NCBI GenBank assembly: GCA_016124855.1
Contig: WGMX01000002.1
Span: 1-45,800, forward strand
DNA: 45,800 bases
Direction: 5' to 3'
Source of the DNA: Anaerolineaceae bacterium
GTDB taxonomy: Bacteria; Chloroflexota; Anaerolineae; Aggregatilineales; Phototrophicaceae
This document shows, piece by piece, positions 25,901-34,046 of the stretch (the stretch's first letter is position 1; each line of letters begins with the position of its first letter). The translations under genes and the position numbers were made by a program. Under the pieces are notes generated by a model. The model saw nothing but the letters and a program-made list of their open reading frames with translations, searched no databases and was not told the DNA's origin.

Positions 25901-27183
25901 AATTGAACCAGCGCGTGAACGAACTTCAAGCGCTGGAACGCATCGACGTTGAGCTTAACCGTTCACTCGACCTGCAAAAGGTCGCGGACATCACCATGCG
26001 TTACGCGATGACGAACAGCAGCGCGACTGCTGGCGTATTAGGCATCGTAGTCGGGGGAGATAATCCATATCTTCAAATTGTGTCAATTAACGGTTACAAA
26101 CCCGAAGATTATCCCAAAGGCGCTGAAGGGTTCTCGTGGCCGATAGATGGCATTGTCAAACGTGTCATGCGTACCCGCCAGCCTGATCTTGTGACCGATA
26201 CGAAGATTGACCCGAACTATACACCGAGCCTCCGTGGTTCGCTCAGTCAGTTGACCATTCCAATGCTCTCTGGTGGTGAGATTAACGCCATCCTCGTATT
26301 GGAAAAAGATAAAGAACCACGCCTCAGTCTGGTTGATATGGCTTTTGCGCAGCGTCTTGCTGAACATGCCAGCATCGCCATTACCAATGCCCAGATTAAC
26401 GCTGAACTTACCCGCGCAAATGAATCCAAGAGCGAATTTGTCAGCTTCGTCGCCCATGAATTAAAGAATCCACTGACCTCGATGAAAGGTTATGCCGATC
26501 TGTTAGTCAACGGTTTAGTTGGGGATATGAATGAGAACCAGAAGAACTTCCTCAACACCATTCGTTCCAATGTTGACCGTATGAATACACTCGTCAGCGA
26601 TCTCAATGACGTAACGAAGCTGCAAACGAATAACCTCAACGTTGAACTGGCATCCACTGATTTCCGCGAAGTGGTTACTGAAACCCTCCGTCCGTTGACG
26701 CGCCAGATCGAGGAAAAGGATCAAACACTTACGCTTCAACTGCCGGAAAAGATGCCCAACATTCTGGCTGATCAAAACCGCATGATTCAAGTGCTGACGA
26801 ACATGATCAGCAACGCCTACAAATACTCGCCAGAAGGCACTGAAATTATCATCAGGGCCGAAGTACAAGCCCAAAATCTGGACAGCAAAGGCCGTGATCA
26901 AGGTCCTGCCCTTCACATCAGCGTAAAAGACAGCGGCATCGGCATGAGTCCTGAAGACTTGAACAAATTGTTCACAGCTTACTTCCGCAGTGAGAACCCG
27001 CTTACACGAGAGCAGCCCGGTACAGGTTTAGGCTTGACCATCACACGCGGTCTTATTCAGCAGCATAAAGGCGAAGTTTGGGTCGAAAGTGAACTGGGTA
27101 AAGGCACGACCTTCCACTTCACCATCCCGATTGTGGTGGAAAAACAGCCATCCGCTCAACCTGAAATGCAGCCAGCAAAATAA
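22981..27183 (+). CDS. Membrane sensor histidine kinase with PDZ-like region and four GAF domains
   Basis: A 1400-residue histidine kinase. In order it has one TM helix (about 35-56), an extracytoplasmic PDZ-like stretch (about 85-165, with LRVGLQRLDQVTAVNGHVI), a run of about nine TM helices (about 180-455), and four GAF domains (roughly 475-640, 655-810, 820-965 and 975-1125). A HisKA domain with phospho-accepting His in VAHELKNPL follows, then a HATPase with N box (NMISNAYKYSPEG), DSGIGMS and GTGLGLTI. No receiver domain is fused and no response regulator lies nearby, so the partner is unknown. The ATG at 22981 is chosen for its strong GGAGGG site 5 bp upstream; a longer GTG frame from 22936 lacks one. 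GAF ligands and the signal are not evident. Confidence 0.93.
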   Translation: MSSVASKQGQNPDIPTKRGNSTANIAAMKQRVPFYISLVTGSAAVILLAVFLVTALEWRQRPFFGAMLNPYMVVDASKPINNNNWAGLRVGLQRLDQVTAVNGHVIVSNPPDYTAARANFLNTLGSLGVGDSVEVTFIRPDANKVQPSYCSAVQNGSSTCSITYNLGTLPDSDFIAFFIIPFIGGLILVLLGLVVAYLRPNQSAAQLVAVFSITLGVFMAGLFDINNTYAALLPWLLATVMIGSSLGTLALIFPLPINAVYQFKWLKWLPLALNIPLLVFGVYLFLNPPTANSFADAWQPGIFYAVLMLIVLTINLIRRRANAISAALRDQTNSVLIGITLATVPLIIWIVDELLRTVFSTPLFNVNTSATMPFFIMPSIALAYAVLQYRRINTDQVISQGVTYSIMLVTLVVGYFLIVFGASLFANQAMTLQGNQFVIALTIFLLAVGFLPVRNALQERINRIYFRKRTNFQERVENFATRLASLETLDQLIEAYREELSQSLNPTNTFIFFHDRQLGEFTAYGKPKPETDVRFETDSPVVTMLDKNEQIYLEAGHAWQPELLVEKSRLGILKTVVLARLRGRKELIGFVAIGSSRAERGRYGFEELRFIQNLTGQLAVAVERAQVVDSLERRVRELDVLSQVSQAVNFTIEFDDLLELIYAQTDRLISAPYFYIALRERGSNKLFFAFFLENDERYTDRENRRWLMGRDLFSEVVKSAKALRVEDYAAEMQKRGSTIIYESLDLKGWMGVPLEAGSSTLGVLAVGSTQAGKTYTDDQLRVFGDIGTLAATSLEKARLFAETDLRARQLAALNEISQKLSSELNVENLLELITQSAANILNAEAGSLLLTDESSESLEFRVATGESGKALIGRKFPKNRGLAGEVATTGKTIIVNDAANDPRWGGEATGAFSTTAVLAVPLVAQNKVVGVLEVLNKKDGGLYLQEDADLLTTFAGQAAVAIENARLFQMTDLQLNQRVNELQALERIDVELNRSLDLQKVADITMRYAMTNSSATAGVLGIVVGGDNPYLQIVSINGYKPEDYPKGAEGFSWPIDGIVKRVMRTRQPDLVTDTKIDPNYTPSLRGSLSQLTIPMLSGGEINAILVLEKDKEPRLSLVDMAFAQRLAEHASIAITNAQINAELTRANESKSEFVSFVAHELKNPLTSMKGYADLLVNGLVGDMNENQKNFLNTIRSNVDRMNTLVSDLNDVTKLQTNNLNVELASTDFREVVTETLRPLTRQIEEKDQTLTLQLPEKMPNILADQNRMIQVLTNMISNAYKYSPEGTEIIIRAEVQAQNLDSKGRDQGPALHISVKDSGIGMSPEDLNKLFTAYFRSENPLTREQPGTGLGLTITRGLIQQHKGEVWVESELGKGTTFHFTIPIVVEKQPSAQPEMQPAK

Positions 27184-27204
27184 GTCAGGTTCCGCATTAA
27201 ATTT

Positions 27205-27245
27205 AAAACAAAAGCCCGTGTTACTTTGACACGGGCTTTTGTTTT
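27205..27245 (+). terminator. Strong terminator after the sensor kinase
   Basis: A perfect 17-bp stem, from AAAACAAAAGCCCGTGT (27205-27221) and its complement (27229-27245), surrounds a 7-nt loop and ends in a T-rich arm. It is symmetric enough to serve both the kinase and the convergent dehydrogenase gene. Confidence 0.9.
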
Positions 27246-27255
27246 CTCTTGCTTT

Positions 27256-27278
27256 GTAGGGAACGGTCTATTCCCTAC
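27256..27278. repeat. GTAGGG-type hairpin repeat
   Basis: GTAGGGAA (27256-27263) pairs with TTCCCTAC (27271-27278). It belongs to the dispersed family seen also near 33854, 36316, 37426, 42004 and 45040. Confidence 0.55.
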
Positions 27279-27303
27279 GTAAATCATCCACTTCTCTTGC
27301 TTA

Positions 27304-29352
27304 TCAATTCGCCACCTTATACTTCGCCGTATAAGTCTGGTCGCTGTCTCCGGTCGTCACCGTATGAGTCGCCGCACCACCATCTGACCATGAGTCGAAG
27401 ACGTACTTTACACCGTTCAGGGTCTGCTCCAGTGGCGCGCTCAAGATGTTATCGAAACCAATCAACGATGGACGAACAAACGGGGTTTGGATATTGCTCG
27501 ATTCGTTATAGCCCAAATTCAATCCCGGCGGATCACTCTGAATGGTCTGAGTAATCTTATCTGGATAGATCGACACCGAGGCCGTTGATATAAGCCCATC
27601 AGCGTCCGTAACTGTCAGCACAATTTCGTACCACGTCTCTTCACTGAAGTCATGTCCAGTTGTGGGGATTGTAAACGACGCTGTCTCACCAAGCTGTCCG
27701 GCTGAAGCAGGATGCACATGGTCGATATGATGGAAGATTGTCTTCCAACTGTAGTTATCAGCCGTCAGCGGCCCGTCGTCCCTTGCACTGCCCGTCATAG
27801 TGATGACGTCGCCAGCCTTAAAGGTTGCTTTATCTTTGGGTTCGGCAATCGTTACGGTTGGCGGCGTACCAATGACAATATCGATCGGTTCAGACAAAGC
27901 CACGATCTTGCCATCTGAAACGGTCAACCGCGCTGAATATTCCCCTGCCTTTTCATAATTATGGGTCATACTCGCTTGGTCGCCAGTCGTATGATCGCCA
28001 AAATCCCAACTATAAGTCAGCGTATTGTTGTCGGGATCAGTCGCTGCGCTGCTAAATTCAATTGCAAGCGGCGTTTTCGGCCCACTGGTTACACTGGCTT
28101 GCGCGTTCGAAATCACCGGCGGATGATTATTGGCACTATATGTAATCCGCCGTACTGAACCCGGCCCAAGGTGATTGCCGAAATTGTCCAACGCGATATC
28201 GACGTAATAGAGTGCGCCATCCGGCCCGGTTTCCAGATCAACCATATCACCGTAGGGTTGGTCGTTTATCCCGTTAGTTGGCAAGAAATTAAGTTCACTA
28301 GGCTTGCCCGACGCGTCAAAAGTCAGCCGTTTAATCCAATGCTGTGCATAATCAGCAAAGAAATAACTGCCTTGATATTCTGAAGGAAATAAGTCAGCAC
28401 GATAGACAAAGCCGCCAATAATCGAGGCATCGCGCCCATTATGGGAATAGGTAAAGACTGGGTTGGTCATCCCCTCCTTATCGCAAACGCCTTCGCAAAT
28501 CGGCCAACCATAATTTGCGCCCGCTTTGCCGATATTCAATTCTTCAATCGAATTTTTATCGTTTCCGCCCACGTCAGCGATGTACATCGTATCGCTTACG
28601 GGATCGATAGTAAAACGAAACGGATTACGCAAACCTATCGCCCAAATCGCGTCCAAATTTGGACCATCGCCATCATAAAACGGATTATCTTTCGGAACGG
28701 TTCCGTCGCTGTTTAACCGCAAAATCTTGCCGTGATACGTATCCAACCGCTGCGAAACATTTTGCAGACCCTCAGTTGGATCACTATGGAAGCCAACTGC
28801 TGCGTACAGCTTGCCATCCTTACCGAAAGCCAATTGTCCGCCATGATGCCAGAAATCGGCAACGACCAAATCTTCCCAGATGACCTTTTCGGTTGTCAAA
28901 TCAGTTGTTTCGTCATCTTTGAGCGTAAAGCGCGAAATCCGGTCGTGCAGCGGTGTATCAGCCGTATAAAACACATAATAGTAACGGTTGGTCTTAAAAT
29001 CCGGGTCAAGCACAAAACCAACCATCCCCCGTTCGCCTTGCGCCGTATTGATATTTTGAAGTTCCAGCACCGGCTGCCGTCGAACTTGTGTTGAACCCGG
29101 TTCGACCAGCTCAATCTTGCCCGCGCGCTCGGTGATAAACATTTCCCCATTCAAGCCAAAGGTCAAACTCGTTGGTTCGTATAAGTTCAGTATGAGGGAT
29201 TGAAGATAAAAATTATCAGGTGGTCTGGAAGGATTTAATGCCAACGTAATCTTATCGCCTAGGTTATCTTTACGGAACAAGTAAGCGAAAACACCCACTG
29301 CTCCGATAATAACCACGATCACACCCAGCAAAATAATACGTCTTCGTGTCAC
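27304..29352 (-). CDS. PQQ-type glucose/sorbosone dehydrogenase-like protein with PKD domain
   Basis: A predicted membrane-anchored, extracellular 682-residue protein. Residues 6-26 form an uncleaved signal anchor after MTRRR. Residues of about 50-425 form a six-bladed propeller typical of soluble aldose sugar dehydrogenases: LTFGLNGEMFITERAGKI, GERGMVGFVLDP, FWHHGGQLAFG with the catalytic-type His, GLRNPFRFTIDP, and GGFVYRADLFP. A PKD domain follows (about 440-525, SYSWDFGDHTTGD type), then two further beta domains to the end. Activity would oxidise sugars using PQQ and pass electrons to the respiratory chain, but the family also includes binding proteins without proven activity. It faces the sensor kinase across a terminator, with no PQQ genes nearby. 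Confidence 0.87.
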   Translation of the reverse strand: MTRRRIILLGVIVVIIGAVGVFAYLFRKDNLGDKITLALNPSRPPDNFYLQSLILNLYEPTSLTFGLNGEMFITERAGKIELVEPGSTQVRRQPVLELQNINTAQGERGMVGFVLDPDFKTNRYYYVFYTADTPLHDRISRFTLKDDETTDLTTEKVIWEDLVVADFWHHGGQLAFGKDGKLYAAVGFHSDPTEGLQNVSQRLDTYHGKILRLNSDGTVPKDNPFYDGDGPNLDAIWAIGLRNPFRFTIDPVSDTMYIADVGGNDKNSIEELNIGKAGANYGWPICEGVCDKEGMTNPVFTYSHNGRDASIIGGFVYRADLFPSEYQGSYFFADYAQHWIKRLTFDASGKPSELNFLPTNGINDQPYGDMVDLETGPDGALYYVDIALDNFGNHLGPGSVRRITYSANNHPPVISNAQASVTSGPKTPLAIEFSSAATDPDNNTLTYSWDFGDHTTGDQASMTHNYEKAGEYSARLTVSDGKIVALSEPIDIVIGTPPTVTIAEPKDKATFKAGDVITMTGSARDDGPLTADNYSWKTIFHHIDHVHPASAGQLGETASFTIPTTGHDFSEETWYEIVLTVTDADGLISTASVSIYPDKITQTIQSDPPGLNLGYNESSNIQTPFVRPSLIGFDNILSAPLEQTLNGVKYVFDSWSDGGAATHTVTTGDSDQTYTAKYKVAN

Positions 29353-29540
29353 AGTACTTCTTCTTTCATTTAGGATCGGTCACGACACTCATACCACAAG
29401 TAACACGTACTTACCTGACGGTTGAGATAAATCAATGTGAGTTGGAATGATCACAGCTCAACTTTAACTTTGACACAACTAACTAATTTCTGCCTAAAAT
29501 ATACCCTTGCACTATCGTAAATCTTTCCCCTAAAACAAAA

Positions 29541-29567
29541 ATGCCTGCGTCAATGTAACGCAGGCAT
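29541..29567 (-). terminator. Terminator of trxA
   Basis: ATGCCTGCGT (29541-29550) pairs perfectly with ACGCAGGCAT (29558-29567). On the minus strand the hairpin is followed by TTTTTGTTTT, a classic intrinsic terminator 31 bp beyond the trxA stop. Confidence 0.9.
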
Positions 29568-29598
29568 CTTGTATGCGATTGAGCAAATATGGAGCCGA

Positions 29599-29928
29599 TT
29601 AGCTAATATGGGGTACAAGTTTGGCGGTAATTTTGTCCTTCGGCTGGTAACCGGTAATCCGCTCGACAGCCTCACCACCCTTGAATAGCATCAGCGTCGG
29701 AATACCCATGACGTTATAACGCATCAACACATCCGGGTTTGCATCCGCATCCAACTTGCCGACACGTACCTTACCCTTATATTCATCCGCGATTTGCTCG
29801 ACCAGCGGGCCAATCATCTTACAAGGGGTGCACCACTCAGCCCAGAAGTCTATCAACACCGGTTCAGTTGATTCAAGCACTTCTTTCTGGAAATTTGCTT
29901 CTGTTACTTCAAAGGTCTTGTCACTCAT
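29599..29928 (-). CDS. trxA: Thioredoxin
   Basis: A cytoplasmic dithiol-disulfide oxidoreductase of 109 residues. The active site is WCTPC at residues 32-36, a Thr variant of the usual WCGPC that may alter redox potential. The cis-Pro loop is in GIPTLMLF, and the fold matches thioredoxin throughout (DFWAEWCTPCKMIGPLVEQIA). A Shine-Dalgarno (GGAG) lies about 6 bp upstream of the ATG. It is monocistronic, ending at its own terminator. A possible -35 (TTGACA on the minus strand near 29986-29991) is seen, but the -10 is poor. It lies head to head with hrcA. Confidence 0.96.
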   Translation of the reverse strand: MSDKTFEVTEANFQKEVLESTEPVLIDFWAEWCTPCKMIGPLVEQIADEYKGKVRVGKLDADANPDVLMRYNVMGIPTLMLFKGGEAVERITGYQPKDKITAKLVPHIS

Positions 29929-30047
29929 CGCGCTCTCCAGTTCCTATATCTATTTTGACGCTGATTTCTAGCCATGTTATCATGATGTCAAGCATGTCGC
30001 CAATCTGATTAACACTCTAGTACCAGCCCAAGAATTTGCTTTATCCT

Positions 30048-31121
30048 ATGAATATAGACGATGCTCAGCTACCAGAACTTACTCGCAGACAAGAAGAAAT
30101 CCTCTCTCATATTATCCGTGCCTATACCAATTCGCCCGAACCCATCAGTTCCAAAAGTCTAGCCGACAGCACGGAATTTAATGTCAGCAGCGCGACCATC
30201 CGTAATGAGATGGCCGTCCTCGAAGAGTTGGGTTATGTCACTGCGCCCCATACTTCTGCCGGACGTGTTCCGACCGAAAATGGCTATCGGTATTTCGTTA
30301 AAAGACTCATCAAAGCCAGCGATTTACCCTCTGCCGAACAAAATCATATCGCTGAAACATTCCAAAATTCTCCGCTCGCGACGGAACAATGGATGCGCCG
30401 TGCAGCTACGATTCTGGCACGCACCGTAAACAGCGCCGCGCTGGTCACGCCGCCGATTGCCGAAACCAACCGCTTCAAACACCTTGAAGTCATCTCGATT
30501 CAAGGTCGCTTGGTATTAATCGTTTTGGTTTTACATGGCGGTGCTGTTCATCAACAGATGTATAACCTCGCTGACCCCATTCCGCAGCCGCAGTTGAGCG
30601 AAGTAGCCTCCCGCATTAATAACTTATGCATGGATCTGAACGCCAATCAAGTGCGCATGAAAAGTGTCCAATTACAGCTCCTCGACCGCGAACTTGCAGA
30701 TATGATTGCTGATCTCATGGAAAAAGCCGACAGCAACCCGATGCGGCTCATCTACCGTGAAGGGTTAAGCGAGGTCATGAGCAGCTTCCAGAGCAGTGCC
30801 GGCGCGCAGCAGGCTGTGCGTGTGTTCGAGGAACGCCCATTTCTCAATATGATTTTAAGCGAACTTGGCCCCGATATGAACCGCGTCGAAGTAGTTATCG
30901 GCGGTGAAGGCCGTTGGTCAGAACTCAAACACATAAGTTTGGTCTTTAGCCGTTATGGCATCCCCGGACAAGTTAGCGGAGCACTGGGTGTACTCGGCCC
31001 AATCTACATTAATTACGGGCGCGCCATAAGCACCGTGCGTTACGTTGCTGGTTTGATGACCGAAGCGCTCGAAAACATCTATGACACTGCCAATACAGGC
31101 GACGACCGACCCGAAGAATAA
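30048..31121 (+). CDS. hrcA: Heat-inducible transcription repressor HrcA
   Basis: The repressor of class I heat-shock genes, which needs GroEL for activity in characterised systems. The 357 residues begin with a winged-helix domain (LTRRQEEILSHIIRAY, SSATIRNEMAVLEELGYVTAPHTSAGRVPTENGYRYFV) and continue with the HrcA regulatory domain ending around VLGPIYINYGRAISTVRYVA. The ATG at 30048 is chosen as the usual family start; an in-frame TTG 12 bp upstream is possible and neither has a strong ribosome site. It leads the grpE-dnaK-dnaJ block. I see no canonical CIRCE operator (TTAGCACTC-N9-GAGTGCTAA) upstream of hrcA, grpE or dnaK, so its targets here are uncertain. Confidence 0.96.
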   Translation: MNIDDAQLPELTRRQEEILSHIIRAYTNSPEPISSKSLADSTEFNVSSATIRNEMAVLEELGYVTAPHTSAGRVPTENGYRYFVKRLIKASDLPSAEQNHIAETFQNSPLATEQWMRRAATILARTVNSAALVTPPIAETNRFKHLEVISIQGRLVLIVLVLHGGAVHQQMYNLADPIPQPQLSEVASRINNLCMDLNANQVRMKSVQLQLLDRELADMIADLMEKADSNPMRLIYREGLSEVMSSFQSSAGAQQAVRVFEERPFLNMILSELGPDMNRVEVVIGGEGRWSELKHISLVFSRYGIPGQVSGALGVLGPIYINYGRAISTVRYVAGLMTEALENIYDTANTGDDRPEE

Positions 31122-31177
31122 CTCCTCGCGACGGTTACATAAACCGCGTAAACTATTCAAGGAACAACTCATACGCT

Positions 31178-31201
31178 AATCATATAAATGCTTATGTGAT
31201 T
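31178..31201. promoter_or_regulatory. Inverted repeat over the grpE -35 region
   Basis: AATCATATAA (31178-31187) and TTATGTGATT (31192-31201) match as inverted repeats in 9 of 10 positions around 4 nt, ending 5 bp before the -10 hexamer. It is a candidate repressor or activator site for the grpE-dnaK transcript. Confidence 0.4.
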
Positions 31202-31202
31202 C

Positions 31203-31211
31203 TGATACAAT
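31203..31211 (+). promoter_or_regulatory. Extended -10 promoter for grpE-dnaK
   Basis: TGA-TACAAT occurs 73 bp before the grpE start codon and after the hrcA stop, so grpE-dnaK can be transcribed independently of hrcA. Confidence 0.5.
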
Positions 31212-31283
31212 GCCGTTATAGTAGTCTTGTTTTACACATCTCTATTGGTGTGTCAATCAATCTGAGCAAATAAGGAAGGTAAT

Positions 31284-31832
31284 GTGAGCCAAGAGGAGAC
31301 GACACAGTTCGCCGCCGAAGAGAACGGCATGCCACAATCCAACGAAGGGACTCCCGTTCCCGATATTAATCTGGCTGAAGAATTGGCAAAAGCACGAAAA
31401 GAAGCCAAGGAAGCCAACGAATACAAAGAAGGTTGGCTGCGTGAGCGAGCGGACTTTAACAATTACAAGAAGCGTGTCGAAGGTCAAATGAAAGACTTGC
31501 GCGACAACGCCATTGTTGATGCAATGCTCAATTTGCTGCCCATCATTGACGATTTTGAACGGGCAATGGCAAACGTCCCCCCGGAGATGAAAGATCATCC
31601 ATGGATGAATGGTGTTGGCGGCATTCATCGCAAATTCCAGAAGACACTGGAAGAAAAAGGTGTAATCGTCCTCGACCCGGTCGGAGAAGAATTTGATCCG
31701 ACACGGCATGAAGCGGTATCCACCGAACCAAGCAGCGAAATTGAAAGCGGTCATGTCATCGCCACGCTGCAAAAGGGCTATATGCGCGGAGATCGCATTC
31801 TGCGTCCGGCCTTAGTCAAAATAGCAACCTAA
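31284..31832 (+). CDS. grpE: Nucleotide exchange factor GrpE
   Basis: The DnaK co-chaperone that releases ADP. The 182 residues have a charged, disordered N-terminus, a long coiled-coil helix (about 30-80, EELAKARKEAKEANEYKEGWLRERADFNNYKKR), and the beta-wing domain with GVIVLDPVGEEFDPTRHEAVS and the terminal KGYMRGDRILRPALVKIA. The start is a GTG at 31284, with AAGGAAGG 4-8 bp upstream; an ATG two bases earlier is out of frame and stops immediately. It is followed 78 bp later by dnaK, the normal order of a heat-shock operon. Confidence 0.96.
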   Translation: MSQEETTQFAAEENGMPQSNEGTPVPDINLAEELAKARKEAKEANEYKEGWLRERADFNNYKKRVEGQMKDLRDNAIVDAMLNLLPIIDDFERAMANVPPEMKDHPWMNGVGGIHRKFQKTLEEKGVIVLDPVGEEFDPTRHEAVSTEPSSEIESGHVIATLQKGYMRGDRILRPALVKIAT

Positions 31833-31910
31833 CAAATCAGTGCTCGTGAAAGCTAAACACCTTCCACGAAGCAACTCGCACCAATCAAATCAAGGAGAGC
31901 AATAAAAGTT

Positions 31911-33815
31911 ATGGGAAGAATTATCGGTATTGACCTCGGCACCACCAACTCGGTTGTGGCGGTAATGGAAGGTGGTCAGCCTGTGGTAATCCCCTCATCT
32001 GAGGGCAGCAACCTGATTCCATCTGTGGTCGCTACAAATCCCAAAACTGGCGAACGTCTGGTGGGCAAAGTCGCCCGCAACCAAGCGGTCGTCAACCCTG
32101 AAAACACGATTTTCTCGGTGAAGCGTTTCATGGGCCGCAAGTTTTCTGATCCATTAGTACAGGAAACAGTTAAGCGCGTCCCTTATAAAGTGAGCGCTGC
32201 ACCAAATGGCGACGCTCGCGTCCATATGGGCGGCAAGGAATACAGCCCGCCAGAAATTTCAGCGATGATTCTGCAAAAGATCAAGGCTGATGCCGAGGCT
32301 TATCTCGGCGAGCAGGTTGATAAAGCGGTCATTACGGTACCGGCCTACTTCAATGATGCCCAACGTAACGCGACCAAAGACGCTGGTAAGATCGCTGGCC
32401 TCGAAGTCCTGCGTATCATTAACGAACCAACAGCTTCCAGCTTGGCCTACGGCATGGGTGAAAAGAAGAATGAAGTCATCGCGGTTTATGACCTCGGTGG
32501 TGGTACATTCGATATTTCCATCCTTGAAGTCGGTGACGGGGTGTTCGAAGTTCGCAGCACCAACGGTGATACTTACCTCGGTGGTGATAACTTCGATGAA
32601 GTGATCATCGACTATGTGTCAGCCGAGTTCAAGCGCGATCAAGGTATCGACCTGAAGAACGACCGCCAAGCCCTTCAGCGTTTGAAGGAAGCGGCTGAAA
32701 AGGCCAAGATTGAGCTGTCCAGCACACTCTCGACCGAAATTAACCTGCCCTTCATCACGGCTGATGCCAGCGGCCCCAAGCACCTTAACATGACCTTGAC
32801 TCGCGCCAAGTTGGAAAGCTTGACCCAGAGCCTCGTTCAGCGCTCAATCGCCCCGTGCGAAGCCGCTCTGAAGGATGCTGGCCTGAGTAAGAGCGAAATC
32901 AACAATGTGATCCTCGTCGGTGGTATGACCCGTATGCCAGCCGTTGTCGAAGCTGTGAAGAAATTCTTCGACAAGGAACCGAGCAAGGGCGTGAACCCCG
33001 ATGAAGTGGTCGCTCTCGGTGCAGCCATTCAGGCCGGTGTGTTGGGTGGTGAAGTCAAGGACATTCTGCTGCTCGACGTCACACCATTGTCACTGGGTGT
33101 TGAAACGCTCGGTGGCGTAGCTACACCACTCATCGAGCGCAACACTACGATCCCCACCAAGAAGAGCCAAGTGTTCTCGACAGCGGCAGATGGTCAGACA
33201 CAGGTCGAAATTCACGTCGTACAGGGCGAACGACCGATGGCGAACGACAACAAATCGCTCGGTAAGTTCATTCTGGATGGTATCCCGCCCGCACCACGTG
33301 GCGTGCCTCAAATCGAAGTTACTTTCGATATTGATGCCAACGGTATCATCAACGTCAGCGCCTCCGATAAGGCAACGGGTCGCGCGCAGAAAATCACCAT
33401 CACTGCCAGCAGCGGTCTGTCCGATGCTGAAATCGACAAGATGGTGAAGGACGCCGAAGCGCACGCCGCCGAAGACCTCAAGCGCAAAGAGCAGGTCGAG
33501 GTTAAGAATACGGCTGACAGCACAATCTTCTCTGCCGAAAAGGTCCTCAAGGACTTCGCTGACAAGCTGCCTGAAGATGCCAAGAAGCAGACTCAGGAAA
33601 AGATCGACGCGACTCGCAAAGCCGTCGAAGGTGGCGACAATGACAAAATCAAAGCCGCTACGGAAGCGCTAAGCCAGCACATCCAGACCCTCGGTGGCAG
33701 CATGTACCAGCAAGGGGCGTCAGAACCTGCGCCGGGTGCTGACCCGAACGCCGGACAGCAGCAGCAGAAGCCCGGTGGCGAAGATGTGGTCGAAGGCGAA
33801 TACACCGAGGCCTAA
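31911..33815 (+). CDS. dnaK: Molecular chaperone DnaK (Hsp70)
   Basis: An ATP-dependent chaperone of 634 residues. The nucleotide-binding domain shows [14 protein letters not shown] at the N-terminus, [27 protein letters not shown] and [14 protein letters not shown]. The linker [13 protein letters not shown] leads to the substrate-binding beta domain and a helical lid, ending in a Gln-rich, acidic tail (VVEGEYTEA). AAGGAGAG lies about 12 bp before the ATG. A short imperfect hairpin sits in the 78-bp gap after grpE. The gene ends at a clear terminator, and dnaJ appears to have its own promoter. Confidence 0.99.
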   Translation: MGRIIGIDLGTTNSVVAVMEGGQPVVIPSSEGSNLIPSVVATNPKTGERLVGKVARNQAVVNPENTIFSVKRFMGRKFSDPLVQETVKRVPYKVSAAPNGDARVHMGGKEYSPPEISAMILQKIKADAEAYLGEQVDKAVITVPAYFNDAQRNATKDAGKIAGLEVLRIINEPTASSLAYGMGEKKNEVIAVYDLGGGTFDISILEVGDGVFEVRSTNGDTYLGGDNFDEVIIDYVSAEFKRDQGIDLKNDRQALQRLKEAAEKAKIELSSTLSTEINLPFITADASGPKHLNMTLTRAKLESLTQSLVQRSIAPCEAALKDAGLSKSEINNVILVGGMTRMPAVVEAVKKFFDKEPSKGVNPDEVVALGAAIQAGVLGGEVKDILLLDVTPLSLGVETLGGVATPLIERNTTIPTKKSQVFSTAADGQTQVEIHVVQGERPMANDNKSLGKFILDGIPPAPRGVPQIEVTFDIDANGIINVSASDKATGRAQKITITASSGLSDAEIDKMVKDAEAHAAEDLKRKEQVEVKNTADSTIFSAEKVLKDFADKLPEDAKKQTQEKIDATRKAVEGGDNDKIKAATEALSQHIQTLGGSMYQQGASEPAPGADPNAGQQQQKPGGEDVVEGEYTEA

Positions 33816-33853
33816 GTCTCATCAAGACATAGCCCAAAATAAGTAATCAAATT

Positions 33854-33885
33854 GGGTAGGGATTCATTCCCTACCCGCTTTTTAT
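33854..33885 (+). terminator. Terminator of dnaK
   Basis: GGGTAGGGA (33854-33862) pairs perfectly with TCCCTACCC (33868-33876) around TTCAT and is followed by GCTTTTTATT. The arms also match the dispersed GTAGGG hairpin family. Confidence 0.88.
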
Positions 33886-33904
33886 TAATTTGCTAAATGT
33901 CTAG

Positions 33905-33913
33905 TGGTACAAT
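33905..33913 (+). promoter_or_regulatory. Extended -10 promoter for dnaJ
   Basis: TGG-TACAAT lies just after the dnaK terminator and about 134 bp before the dnaJ ATG. It precedes a perfect palindrome by 11 bp. Confidence 0.5.
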
Positions 33914-33924
33914 TTATCATGAAG

Positions 33925-33944
33925 GGATATGATCCATCATATCC
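33925..33944. promoter_or_regulatory. 20-bp perfect palindromic operator candidate before dnaJ
   Basis: GGATATGAT and ATCATATCC are perfect complements around CC. The palindrome sits about +5 to +24 from the start predicted by the adjacent -10, a position suited to a repressor block. It does not match CIRCE. Confidence 0.5.
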
Positions 33945-34046
33945 ACCACAAACATTTTTCTCACACGTCAAATTTCGACTTATCGACTGTGATCTGTCAT
34001 CAATACCCGATGAAGAGATTATGAACTGGGGGATGTGGACGAATTT

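Noticed and set aside
28732..29094. 120-residue plus-strand frame opposite the sugar dehydrogenase
   Set aside because: Shadow of the propeller domain on the other strand; no independent support.
31841..31868. Imperfect hairpin before dnaK (CGTGAAAG/CTTCCACG) as a CIRCE variant
   Set aside because: The arms do not match the CIRCE consensus and one position is mispaired, so only a weak structure remains.
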